Shown here: one piece after another, positions 7,114 to 16,804 of the stretch | Layout: each line of letters opens with the position of its first letter | How positions within the stretch are numbered: the stretch's first letter is position 1 | Notes under the pieces: model-generated | Seen by the model: only the letters and a program-made list of their open reading frames with translations | The model's database searches: none | What the model was told of the DNA's origin: nothing | From: an uncultured Prevotella sp. | GTDB taxonomy: Bacteria > Bacteroidota > Bacteroidia > Bacteroidales > Bacteroidaceae | Length of the DNA: 38,783 nt | Direction: 5' to 3' | NCBI GenBank assembly: GCA_905236165.1 | Contig: CAJOOC010000011.1 | Location: forward strand, 1 to 38,783 | Translations under genes and position numbers: made by a program

Positions 7114-8418
7114 ATGAAAGTATTAATGTTTGGATGGGAATTCCCTCCCAAGATATATGGCGGATTGGCTGTTGCTTCTTACGGCATCACGAAGGGCCTC
7201 AGCGCCCAGGGTGACGTGGAGACGACATTCTGTATGCCCCGCCCATGCGGTGAAGAGGAACGCTTCCTCAAGATTATCAACATGAGTCAGGTGCCCATAG
7301 CCTGGCGCGACGTGCAGTATGACGACATCAAGCACCGCTTCGTGGGTCATACGGCAGAAGACTATTACCGTTTCCGCGACCATATCTATGCCGACTTCAA
7401 CTACATGCAGGGTCTGGACGATATGGGTTGTATGGGCTTTGCCGGAGGCTATCCCGGCAATCTGCATGATGAGATAAACAACTTCTCCATCATCGCCGGT
7501 GTGCTGGCCCGCTCGGAGCAGTTTGACATGATACATGCCCACGACTGGCTGACGTACCCCGCAGGAGTGCACGCCAAACTCGTCAGCGGCAAGCCCCTCT
7601 GTATCCACGTGCATGCCACGGACTTCGACCGTTCTCGCGGCAAGGTGAACCCAACCGTCTATTCTATAGAGAAGAACGGTATGGACCATGCCGACTGTAT
7701 CATGTGTGTATCGGAGCTGACACGACAGACCGTCATCAACCAGTATCATCAGGACCCGCGCAAGTGTGTGGCAATGCACAATGCGGTATATCCTCTCTCG
7801 CAGGAATACCTCGACATCGTGCCGCACAAGATACCTAACGAGAAGGTGGTGACATACCTGGGGCGTATCACGATGCAGAAGGGTCCTGAGTACTTCATCG
7901 AGGCTGCCAAGCTCGTGCTGCAGCGTACCCAGAACATACGCTTCTGCTTCGCCGGCTCAGGCGACATGATGGCTGCGATGATAGAGCTCGCTGCCGCCTA
8001 CGGTATTGCAGACCGCTGCCACTTCCCAGGATTCCAGAGAGGAAAGCAGGTTTATGAGTGCTACAAGAACTCCGACGTCTTTGTGATGCCTTCGGTATCG
8101 GAACCGTTCGGCATTGCGCCACTTGAGGCCATGCAGTGCGGCTGTCCAAGTATCATCTCTAAGCAGTCAGGCTGCGGTGAAATCCTCACCAACGTACTTA
8201 AGGTGGACTATTGGGACATCCACGCTATGGCCGATGCCATCTACTCTGTCTGCATGAACCAGAGCCTGCACGACTATCTGGCCGAGGAAGGCATCAAGGA
8301 GGTTGCCGGCATCACATGGGAGAAGGTAGGACTGCGCATACGCCAGTGCTATGACCAGCTCCTGGCAAAGGGATGGTTCGACCACGAGGAATATCAGCGT
8401 AACTATATTCCGAACTAA
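7114..8418 (+). CDS. GT4-type glycosyltransferase, putative glycogen synthase
   Basis: 434-residue GT-B-fold glycosyltransferase. The N-terminal Rossmann domain opens with MKVLMFGWEFPPKIYGGLA, whose glycine pair (16-17) matches the nucleotide-sugar loop of glycogen/starch synthases. The C-terminal domain carries the retaining-enzyme E-x7-E motif in EPFGIAPLEA (first Glu at about 330). It probably extends alpha-1,4-glucan from UDP- or ADP-glucose. It is shorter than classical GlgA (about 475) and looks closer to GT4. It sits between the debranching enzyme and the GH57 enzyme, 31 and 64 bases from them, so a glycogen role is likely, but donor and acceptor are not shown by the sequence. Confidence 0.85.
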   Translation: MKVLMFGWEFPPKIYGGLAVASYGITKGLSAQGDVETTFCMPRPCGEEERFLKIINMSQVPIAWRDVQYDDIKHRFVGHTAEDYYRFRDHIYADFNYMQGLDDMGCMGFAGGYPGNLHDEINNFSIIAGVLARSEQFDMIHAHDWLTYPAGVHAKLVSGKPLCIHVHATDFDRSRGKVNPTVYSIEKNGMDHADCIMCVSELTRQTVINQYHQDPRKCVAMHNAVYPLSQEYLDIVPHKIPNEKVVTYLGRITMQKGPEYFIEAAKLVLQRTQNIRFCFAGSGDMMAAMIELAAAYGIADRCHFPGFQRGKQVYECYKNSDVFVMPSVSEPFGIAPLEAMQCGCPSIISKQSGCGEILTNVLKVDYWDIHAMADAIYSVCMNQSLHDYLAEEGIKEVAGITWEKVGLRIRQCYDQLLAKGWFDHEEYQRNYIPN

Positions 8419-8482
8419 CTCCCATCAAAGGCAGAAATAAACTCAACAATAATTTAATAATAAACCAATTCCCATCTACAAT

Positions 8483-9877
8483 ATGAAAACAATATGTCTA
8501 TATTTTGAGATACACCAGATAACGCATCTCAAGCGCTACCGTTTCTTCGACATCGGTACCGACCACTATTATTATGATGACTACGAGAACGAGCGTAGTA
8601 TCACATATATTGCCGAGAACTCCTATATGCCAGCCCTGAACACCATTCAGGAGATGATCAACAACAGCAACAGGGAGTTCAAGGTGGCCTTCTCTCTATC
8701 AGGCGTGGGCATGGAGCAGCTGGAGATGTACGCCCCGCAGGTGCTCGACAAGCTGCAGGAGCTCAACAGCACAGGCTGCGTGGAGTTCCTCACCGAGCCT
8801 TACTCTCACGGTCTCGCCGGCCTTGCCAACGAGGAGTCGTTCAAGCGCGACATCGAGAAGATGTCTGACAAGATTGAGCAGTACTTCGGCAAGCGCCCAA
8901 CTGTGATGCGTAACTCATCACTCATCTATACCGACGACATCGGTGCACAGGTGGCTGCGCTGGGATACAAGGGCATGCTCACCGAGGGCGCCAAGCACGT
9001 GCTGGGATGGAAGTCACCACACTTCGTCTACAACTGTAACATGGCTCCATCGCTGAAGCTCCTGCTGCGCGACGTGAACCTCTCTGACGATATCTCGCTG
9101 CGATTCTCCAACACATCATGGGAGGGTTATCCGCTTTTCGCCGACACCTACATGAACAACATCGCAGCTTGTCCGGAGACGGAGCAGGTGGTAAACATCT
9201 TCATGGAGCTCTCGGCACTGGGCATAGCACAGCCTCTGTCAAGCAATATCCTGGAGTTCTTCAAGGCCCTGCCCGCATGTGCAAAGGAAAGAGGACTGGA
9301 ATGGGCCACACCATCGGAGGTGATGGATCGCTTCCCATCAGTAGGTGCTATCGACGTGCCCGATTCCCTCTCATGGGTGGACGAGGAACGTGACTGCTCC
9401 GTATGGCTCGGCAACCAGATGCAGCGTGAGGCCTTCAGCAAGCTCTACAGCGTGGCAGACCGTCTGCTCATAGCCAAAGACCCACGACTCTTGCAGGACT
9501 GGGACTATCTGCAGGCATCAAACAACTTCCGCTTCATGACCACGAAGCCAAGCAACTGGTGGATAGACCGCGGTATCTATGATGGTGCCTTCGACGCTTT
9601 CACTAACTATATGAACATTCTCGGTGACTTCATCTCTCGCGTTCGCACCCTCTATGGCGGCATCGACAACGAGGAGCTTGACAATATGCTCACCACCATC
9701 ACCAACCAGGGTAAGGAAATCGAGACAAAGACCAAGGAGATAGAGCGCCTGCAGGCCAAGTTGGCTAAGTATGAGGCCGCTAAGCCAGCCGTCAAGAAGG
9801 CTGCTGCAAAGCCAGCAACAAAGGCAGAGACCAAGAAGGCTGCCACGACCAAGAAAGCGGCTGCAAAGAAAGAATAA
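8483..9877 (+). CDS. GH57 family glycoside hydrolase / transferase with Lys-Ala tail
   Basis: 464-residue cytoplasmic GH57 protein. Family landmarks are present: His-Gln at 11-12, the nucleophile-type Glu168 in MLTEGAKH, and a second acidic motif in LSDDISLRFS (Asp202-203). GH57 enzymes are alpha-amylases, 4-alpha-glucanotransferases or branching enzymes; the exact activity is uncertain. Residues about 385-430 look coiled-coil (ITNQGKEIETKTKEIERLQ). The last 35 or so residues are almost only Lys, Ala, Pro and Thr, like a histone H1 tail, which is unusual on a glucan enzyme. There is no signal peptide. It is third in the glycogen operon, 30 bases ahead of the DUF4301 gene. Confidence 0.88.
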   Translation: MKTICLYFEIHQITHLKRYRFFDIGTDHYYYDDYENERSITYIAENSYMPALNTIQEMINNSNREFKVAFSLSGVGMEQLEMYAPQVLDKLQELNSTGCVEFLTEPYSHGLAGLANEESFKRDIEKMSDKIEQYFGKRPTVMRNSSLIYTDDIGAQVAALGYKGMLTEGAKHVLGWKSPHFVYNCNMAPSLKLLLRDVNLSDDISLRFSNTSWEGYPLFADTYMNNIAACPETEQVVNIFMELSALGIAQPLSSNILEFFKALPACAKERGLEWATPSEVMDRFPSVGAIDVPDSLSWVDEERDCSVWLGNQMQREAFSKLYSVADRLLIAKDPRLLQDWDYLQASNNFRFMTTKPSNWWIDRGIYDGAFDAFTNYMNILGDFISRVRTLYGGIDNEELDNMLTTITNQGKEIETKTKEIERLQAKLAKYEAAKPAVKKAAAKPATKAETKKAATTKKAAAKKE

Positions 9878-9907
9878 AGGTGGGTTCAAAATAAACAAGA
9901 CACAGAT

Positions 9908-11422
9908 ATGCAACAGCAAGATTTAGAGCAGCTGAAGGCTAAAGGCATCAGCGAGCAGCAGATTGAAACACAGTTAGAACAGTTCAAGACAGGGTTCCCT
10001 TTCCTGAAGATTGAGGCTCCTGCATCGATTGGCAAGGGTATCATAGCCCCATCAGCCGACGAGGCTGCACAGTATGTGAAGGCCTGGGAAGACTATAAGG
10101 CTTCGGGTAAGAATATCGTTAAGTTCGTTCCTGCATCAGGTGCTGCAAGCCGTATGTTCAAAGACATCTTCAGCTTTGTGGACGCTGACTATGACGTGCC
10201 CACGACAGACTTTGAGAAGAAGTATTTCGCCGACCTGAAGAAGTTCGCCTTCTATGACGAACTGGATGTTGCCTGTCAGAAGAATGAGGGCAAGGGCATC
10301 GAGGCGCTCATCGCTGAGGGCAACTACAAGGCTGTTGCCGCTAACATGCTGAAGGCAGAGGGACTGAACTACGGCCAGCTGCCAAAGGGCATGCTGCTGT
10401 TCCATAAGTATGCTGAGGGTCCACGCACCCCGATGGAGGAACACCTTGTGGAGGGAGCGCTCTATGCCGCTTCCAACGGTGAAGCCAACGTACACTTCAC
10501 GGTATCACACGAGCACCTGCCTTTCTTCAAACAGAAGGTGGCTGACAAGATGCAGCAGTATGCCGACAAGTATGGCGTGAAATACAATATCTCATTCTCG
10601 GAGCAAAAGCCTTCAACAGATACCGTAGCGGTAAATCCTGACAACACCCTGTTCCGCAACAGCGACGGCTCGCTGCTGTTCCGACCAGGCGGTCACGGTG
10701 CGCTCATCGAGAATCTTAACGAGATTGACGCTGACGTTATCTTCATAAAGAATATCGATAATGTGGTGCCTGATAGACTGAAGCCGGAGACGGTACAGTG
10801 GAAGCAGGTCATAGCAGGTGTGCTGGTATCTCTGCAGAAGAAGGCCTTCGAATATGTGGCTGTGTTGAACAGCGGCAAGTATGACCACGCCAAGCTGGAG
10901 GAGATCATTCGCTTCGTACAGCAGGATATGTGCTGCCGTAAGTCTGACATCAAGGACCTTGAGGATGCAGAGCTGGTCATCTATCTCAAGCAGAAGCTCA
11001 ATCGCCCAATGCGTGTCTGCGGCGTAGTGAAGAATGTCGGTGAGCCTGGTGGCGGGCCGTTCCTTACATACAACCAGGACGGCACGGTGAGTCTGCAGAT
11101 ATTGGAGTCATCGCAGATTGACAAGAGCAATGCGGAGTATATGAAGATGTTCACAGAGGGTACACACTTCAACCCTGTGGACCTCGTATGCGCGGTGAAG
11201 GATGCTGAAGGCAAGCCTTTTAACCTGCCTGACTATGTTGACGTTACTACAGGCTTCATATCCAGTAAATCTAAGAACGGCAAGGAGCTACGCGCCCTCG
11301 AGTTACCTGGACTTTGGAATGGTGCGATGTCTGACTGGTCAACGGTATTCGTAGAAGTGCCACTCGGCACCTTCAACCCCGTAAAGACTGTCAACGACCT
11401 GCTCCGCGAACAGCATCAGTAA
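9908..11422 (+). CDS. DUF4301 family protein, possible UDP-sugar pyrophosphorylase relative
   Basis: 504-residue cytoplasmic protein that I place in DUF4301 from overall resemblance to Bacteroidota members. Parts recall the UDP-glucose/UDP-GlcNAc pyrophosphorylase fold: a Gly/Ala-rich loop PASGAASRMFKD (about 75-86), a FRPGGHGALIENL motif (about 258-270) like the PPGHGD/PGGHGD motif, and soon after it IFIKNIDNVVPD, like the SNIDNLGA segment of that family. If so it may supply UDP-glucose for the synthase in the same operon; this is inference. It is the last gene of the glycogen operon, followed by a strong terminator. Activity has not been shown as far as I know. Confidence 0.8.
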   Translation: MQQQDLEQLKAKGISEQQIETQLEQFKTGFPFLKIEAPASIGKGIIAPSADEAAQYVKAWEDYKASGKNIVKFVPASGAASRMFKDIFSFVDADYDVPTTDFEKKYFADLKKFAFYDELDVACQKNEGKGIEALIAEGNYKAVAANMLKAEGLNYGQLPKGMLLFHKYAEGPRTPMEEHLVEGALYAASNGEANVHFTVSHEHLPFFKQKVADKMQQYADKYGVKYNISFSEQKPSTDTVAVNPDNTLFRNSDGSLLFRPGGHGALIENLNEIDADVIFIKNIDNVVPDRLKPETVQWKQVIAGVLVSLQKKAFEYVAVLNSGKYDHAKLEEIIRFVQQDMCCRKSDIKDLEDAELVIYLKQKLNRPMRVCGVVKNVGEPGGGPFLTYNQDGTVSLQILESSQIDKSNAEYMKMFTEGTHFNPVDLVCAVKDAEGKPFNLPDYVDVTTGFISSKSKNGKELRALELPGLWNGAMSDWSTVFVEVPLGTFNPVKTVNDLLREQHQ

Positions 11423-11448
11423 AAACCTGCGCGAACAGCCATAAGTAT

Positions 11449-11489
11449 AACCAATAAAGGGAAGCCTCAAAAGCTTCCCTTTATTGGTT
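11449..11489. terminator. Bidirectional terminator between the glycogen operon and nhaD
   Basis: A perfect 17-bp stem (11449-11465 with 11473-11489) with a seven-base loop. A-rich and T-rich flanks on both sides allow termination of both converging transcripts. Confidence 0.85.
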
Positions 11490-11532
11490 TCTATAGTTCT
11501 ATATCATATAGATTTCCTATCTCCCTTTGCTT

Positions 11533-12906
11533 TTATAGTGACAGCTGCATGCACAGTATGACGAAGGCGATGATGCCGCTCATCAATGTCAGGGGTGCGA
11601 TATGCTTGAGATACCAGGAGAGAGGTATGCCCTGTCTCTGCATCATCACTACGCCGCTGATGCTGCCGATGCCCATGATGCTGCCACCCACTGCCGTACC
11701 GAAGGACAGCACCTTCCAGTAAGCACCGTTGACGGCATAGTAAGGAATGTCTGGCGTGATTTCATGAAGTGACACCATTGTGATGCATGTGGCGAAGCTG
11801 TCGAGCACGGTGCTTATCATAGCCGTGATGACACCTATTATCCAGACATTGCCTATCACGATGTCTATCTGATCAGAGAACCAATGCATGGCACCCGTCT
11901 CTGTCACTACACCCACAGCCAGCACTACACCTATTATATATAGTATCTGCTGAATGGTGTTGTACTGTATGCGCTGCGGGATGTCGTCAATCCTCATGCG
12001 GCGGTTCTGAACGAAGATGGTGCGGTTGAATACCTCATTGACAATCCACAGAAGGCTCAATACGCAGAGCGCACCGAGGAACGGAGGCAGCTTGGTGATG
12101 GAAGAGAAGGTCGGAATGAACCACAGTCCGCCTATTCCTACGAGGAACATCACGCCGCGCTGCCAGAGCTTCATGTTGGTGTCGTCGCCGCGATAGGGCA
12201 GGGTGGGGCGTTCTATCTCAACGGTGTCAGGCAGGCGAAGGCTGACGATGAGCGTCGGCAGTATCCATGCAGTGAAGCAGGGCAGGGCCATTGATAGCGT
12301 GTAGGAAGAGGCAGTGATGGCACCTTTGTTCCATAATACCAGGCCTGTAGGATCCCCGATAACTGTGAGGGCTCCCCCAAAGATGACGGCTATGAACACC
12401 ATCGAGCCGTAGAGCATCCTGTCTCTCGTGCGTGGCAGGATGGCATTGGTGACGGTGAGCATAAGCACAATGGTGGAGATGTTGTCGAGGTTCAGCGACA
12501 TGATGAAGGCAAAGGCCGTCAGCTTCCAAAGCAGCAGTTTGCTGTTCTGGGTTCTCACCCATAAAGTAAGGAAGTCGAAGCAGCCGTTGGAATAGAGGAT
12601 GTTGACGATGCTCATCGTAGCGAGCAGAAAGAGCACTACTTCGGCAGCATGACCGATGTATGGAAGAAGAATGTCGCGGGCAATGTATTCCTTCACGGCC
12701 ACGCTGTTGGGCTGTAAGCCCTGCAAGAACGACAGATAACCCTGAGGATGCTGGCTCATTACGAAGTCAGAACCAAAGGAGACATACAGCACCCACCCCA
12801 GTGTACATGCAAACACCGACACAGCGGCCTTGTTGATATTCGTCTGACGCTCTGTGGCTATCAGAAACAGGCTGATGATGAGTATGGAGGTAATGAGTAT
12901 TGTCAA
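11533..12906 (-). CDS. nhaD: NhaD-type Na+/H+ antiporter
   Basis: 457-residue inner-membrane protein of the ion transporter superfamily with about 12 hydrophobic segments. Family-type motifs include FIMSLNLDNISTIVLML and GGALTVIGDPTGLVLWNKG, the charged and Gly-rich half-helices of NhaD antiporters. It exports Na+ (or Li+) in exchange for protons. The open frame begins with TTG at 12904-12906; upstream in-frame codons offer no ATG, and the next Met is about 50 residues in, so TTG is the best start. It lies divergent from the ATP synthase operon and has a structured leader of about 130 bases. A related arsenite or carboxylate carrier is less likely. Confidence 0.85.
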   Translation of the reverse strand: MTILITSILIISLFLIATERQTNINKAAVSVFACTLGWVLYVSFGSDFVMSQHPQGYLSFLQGLQPNSVAVKEYIARDILLPYIGHAAEVVLFLLATMSIVNILYSNGCFDFLTLWVRTQNSKLLLWKLTAFAFIMSLNLDNISTIVLMLTVTNAILPRTRDRMLYGSMVFIAVIFGGALTVIGDPTGLVLWNKGAITASSYTLSMALPCFTAWILPTLIVSLRLPDTVEIERPTLPYRGDDTNMKLWQRGVMFLVGIGGLWFIPTFSSITKLPPFLGALCVLSLLWIVNEVFNRTIFVQNRRMRIDDIPQRIQYNTIQQILYIIGVVLAVGVVTETGAMHWFSDQIDIVIGNVWIIGVITAMISTVLDSFATCITMVSLHEITPDIPYYAVNGAYWKVLSFGTAVGGSIMGIGSISGVVMMQRQGIPLSWYLKHIAPLTLMSGIIAFVILCMQLSL

Positions 12907-12961
12907 AGTCTTGGTGAGTTTGTTTGTTATCTTCTTGTCCCTTAGATTATATCGAAATTCC

Positions 12962-12995
12962 CCAAATGGGGTCAGGACAGGACGTCCCGACCCCG
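12962..12995 (-). promoter_or_regulatory. Leader hairpins of nhaD, mutually exclusive pairing
   Basis: In the transcribed leader, an 11-bp stem forms between GGGGTCGGGAC and GTCCTGACCCC (one G-U) at 12968-12994. The CCCC that closes this stem can instead pair with the following GGGG across a four-base loop (12963-12974). An outer CGAAAT/ATTTCG pair encloses both. The folds compete for the same bases, as in attenuators or riboswitch expression platforms. I recognise no known riboswitch. Confidence 0.4.
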
Positions 12996-13042
12996 AGGCG
13001 ATTTCGTTGGAAATAAAAAAAGACGAAATCTTAAAGTGAGGG

Positions 13043-13073
13043 CAAAGTTAAATATAATTGTTCTATTTTGCAA
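13043..13073 (-). promoter_or_regulatory. Promoter of nhaD
   Basis: On the minus strand a TTG (13071-13073), 20 bases, and TAACTTTG (13043-13050). The expected start near 13036 gives a leader of about 130 bases. Confidence 0.65.
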
Positions 13074-13110
13074 CAAATAATGGAAAAAATGAAAAAAAAC
13101 AGCAAAAATA

Positions 13111-13141
13111 TTTGCGGAATGGAAAGTTTTTATTAAATTTG
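13111..13141 (+). promoter_or_regulatory. Promoter of the ATP synthase operon
   Basis: TTTG (13111-13114), 19 bases, TAAATTTG (13134-13141): full consensus. A start near 13147 leaves about 80 bases of leader, which contain a 15-codon upstream open frame (13177-13224). Confidence 0.85.
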
Positions 13142-13180
13142 CAACGTCTTTATGCTCTTACGAGAGGGTATCGACAATGA

Positions 13181-14737
<1,557 letters not shown>

Positions 14738-14788
14738 ACATAGCACAGTTTCATGCTGACAATGTTTCAATAGAACAAACAACCCAAC

Positions 14789-15037
14789 ATGCTTACACTA
14801 ACTATCATATCCCCCGAGAAGACCCTCTTCCAAGGACAGGTAGAGCTGGTCAAGGTTCCTGGCGTTATGGGCGAATTCGAAATACTCAACAATCACGCAC
14901 CCATTATCTCGGCCTTGCAGCGAGGCACGGTGGAATATGCCACCTCCGAAGGACGCACCATGATAGAGGTGATTGGCGGGTTTGTTGAAGTGTTGAAAAA
15001 TGAAGTAAGCCTCTGCATAGAGCAGGACACACCGTAA
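14789..15037 (+). CDS. atpC: ATP synthase F1 subunit epsilon, short form
   Basis: 82 residues. It matches the N-terminal beta-sandwich of epsilon (MLTLTIISPEKTLFQGQVELV, then the VMGEFEILNNHAPIISALQ block typical of the family). The two-helix C-terminal domain that makes most epsilon subunits about 130-140 residues is missing, and the frame ends cleanly one base before the next ATG. In other bacteria that missing domain inhibits ATP hydrolysis, so regulation must differ here. The sandwich alone suffices to couple gamma to the c-ring. It follows atpD by 51 bases. Confidence 0.93.
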   Translation: MLTLTIISPEKTLFQGQVELVKVPGVMGEFEILNNHAPIISALQRGTVEYATSEGRTMIEVIGGFVEVLKNEVSLCIEQDTP

Positions 15038-15038
15038 G

Positions 15039-15347
15039 ATGCTTGTAACACTCATCTCCATAACGTTGCTGTTCCATGCCGTGCTCACCGTCGGCTCGCT
15101 CTTTACGTGGAAAAAAGTGCTGAAGGACAATCCGCAACTGCTCCCGAAACTATTCTTCACAACAGCGGCGATAAGGCTCGTGGCATCTGTGGCTCTCTTC
15201 GCTATCTCACTGTTGCTCATACGGCAAGATATAGTACAGGTAAAAATCTTCACCGTTGTGGTCATAGCCACATACCTGTTGTTGCTGACGTTTGACACAG
15301 CCTATTTCTATCACTCATCAAAGACAATAGACAACTCCAATTCCTAA
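15039..15347 (+). CDS. Small membrane protein of the ATP synthase operon (AtpI-like position)
   Basis: 102 residues with about three hydrophobic segments (roughly 1-22, 42-65 and 69-92) and a short polar tail. No firm sequence family is recognised. The location between epsilon and subunit a, the size and the topology resemble AtpI/AtpZ-type accessory proteins that help c-ring assembly or Mg2+ supply. The start codon is one base after the atpC stop, and atpB follows 11 bases downstream, so translation is probably coupled. Confidence 0.75.
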   Translation: MLVTLISITLLFHAVLTVGSLFTWKKVLKDNPQLLPKLFFTTAAIRLVASVALFAISLLLIRQDIVQVKIFTVVVIATYLLLLTFDTAYFYHSSKTIDNSNS

Positions 15348-15358
15348 CCGTCATCCTG

Positions 15359-16453
15359 ATGAAATACTTCAGAAACATACTATTCGTAGTGCTGATGGCT
15401 CTTGTCGCCATTCCCGCTTTCGCCCAAGAGGCACAGGCTGAGGAGAAAGGCGGCGTAAACCTGAAGGAGATACTCTTCGGCCATGTGCAGGATGCCTATC
15501 AATGGCATATCACAGATTTCAATGGCCATCCCGTGATTATCAATCTCCCAATTATCTTCTATAGCAGCCATAGCGGCTTCCATGTGATGTGCAGCTCGCA
15601 GTTCAGCCACGAACCCGATGCGAACCTGCTGAGAAAAGGTCCCGACGGATTCTTCATCCAGGGAGCGGAAGACGAAAAGGGACGCATCGTAGAGCAGGTG
15701 GGCAACAGCCTTGAGCCAGTATGCCTCGACATCTCCATAACAAAGCAGGTGTGCATACTGTTCATCGACGCGCTGCTGCTGCTACTGTGCATACTCATCC
15801 CTGCACGCTGGTGCAGAAAGCATAAGGTGGACGACCCGGCTCCAAAGGGCTTCACCGGACTCATGCACATGTTTGTAATGTCTACCTATGAAGACCTCAT
15901 AAAGTCTACTCTCGGAGAGAAGGCCGACAAATACGCACCTTATCTCCTGACGTGCTTCTTCTTCATCTTCTTCGCCAACCTGATGGGTGTCGTTCCCTTC
16001 CCACCGGGAGGAGGTAACATCACGGGTAACATCGCCGTGACGGCATTCCTCGCGCTGTGCACCTTCCTCATCACAAACGTTACAGGCAACGGCCACTACT
16101 GGCGTGAGATATTCTGGCCAGAGGTGCCCACATGGCTCAAATGCCCAGTGCCGCTGATGCCAGTGATAGAGCTCTTCGGAGTGTTTATCAAGCCGATAGT
16201 GCTCATGGTGCGACTCTTCGCCAACATGATGGCAGGACACGCCATCGCGATATCCCTCTCATGCATCATATTCATAATGTTCGCACTCGGAGGATGGATG
16301 GGCAACCTGCTAGGAGGCGTGATGACACCGGTGAGCGTACTGATGAGCATTTTCATGATGCTCCTCGAGTTGCTTGTTTGCTACATCCAGGCTATGGTGT
16401 TCACACTTCTCAGCGCTATATACATTAATATGTCACATTCTCACGCAGAATAA
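15359..16453 (+). CDS. atpB: ATP synthase Fo subunit a
   Basis: 364 residues, longer than E. coli subunit a (271). A cleavable signal peptide is visible at the N-terminus (MKYFRNILFVVLMALVAIPAFA), followed by a periplasmic segment of about 110 residues before the first membrane helix, a form common in Bacteroidota. The essential arginine lies in PIVLMVRLFANMMAGH near residue 285. It forms the proton half-channels against the c-ring. Neighbours are the AtpI-like gene and atpE (74-base gap). Confidence 0.96.
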   Translation: MKYFRNILFVVLMALVAIPAFAQEAQAEEKGGVNLKEILFGHVQDAYQWHITDFNGHPVIINLPIIFYSSHSGFHVMCSSQFSHEPDANLLRKGPDGFFIQGAEDEKGRIVEQVGNSLEPVCLDISITKQVCILFIDALLLLLCILIPARWCRKHKVDDPAPKGFTGLMHMFVMSTYEDLIKSTLGEKADKYAPYLLTCFFFIFFANLMGVVPFPPGGGNITGNIAVTAFLALCTFLITNVTGNGHYWREIFWPEVPTWLKCPVPLMPVIELFGVFIKPIVLMVRLFANMMAGHAIAISLSCIIFIMFALGGWMGNLLGGVMTPVSVLMSIFMMLLELLVCYIQAMVFTLLSAIYINMSHSHAE

Positions 16454-16527
16454 TCATCTGGCTTGGGAAAAGATATAAAATAAGAATAATTCATTAAACA
16501 ATAAACTTAAACAAACAAATTACAACT

Positions 16528-16776
16528 ATGACAAGTTTAGCAATTCTTTTGGCAGCTGACGCACTGGCAAAACTCGGTGCTACAGTAGGTGGTGGTCTCG
16601 CCGTAATCGGCGCAGGTATCGGTATCGGTAAGATTGGCGGACAGGCAATGGACGCTATGGCACGTCAGCCTGAGATGCAGTCAAAGCTGCAGTCCTCGAT
16701 GATTGTCGCAGCGGCTCTGGTAGAGGGTGCTACATTCTTCACCCTGATCATATCCCTCCTTGCACTCTTCGTGTAA
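16528..16776 (+). CDS. atpE: ATP synthase Fo subunit c
   Basis: 82-residue hairpin of two membrane helices joined by the polar loop ARQPE (45-49). The ion-carrying carboxylate is Glu66 in ALVEGATFF. The first helix is Gly-rich (GAGIGIGKIGG), allowing ring packing. The Gln and Ser/Thr ligands that define Na+-binding c subunits are absent at the matching positions (Ile33, Gly67), so the ring should carry protons. The A-rich sequence upstream suits Bacteroidota translation starts. Confidence 0.97.
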   Translation: MTSLAILLAADALAKLGATVGGGLAVIGAGIGIGKIGGQAMDAMARQPEMQSKLQSSMIVAAALVEGATFFTLIISLLALFV

Positions 16777-16804
16777 AAAACAACAATAACGTAAATTCAG
16801 AATT

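Noticed and set aside
12854..13039. 61-codon plus-strand frame over the nhaD leader
   Set aside because: It overlaps the structured leader and promoter of nhaD and has no protein-like pattern.
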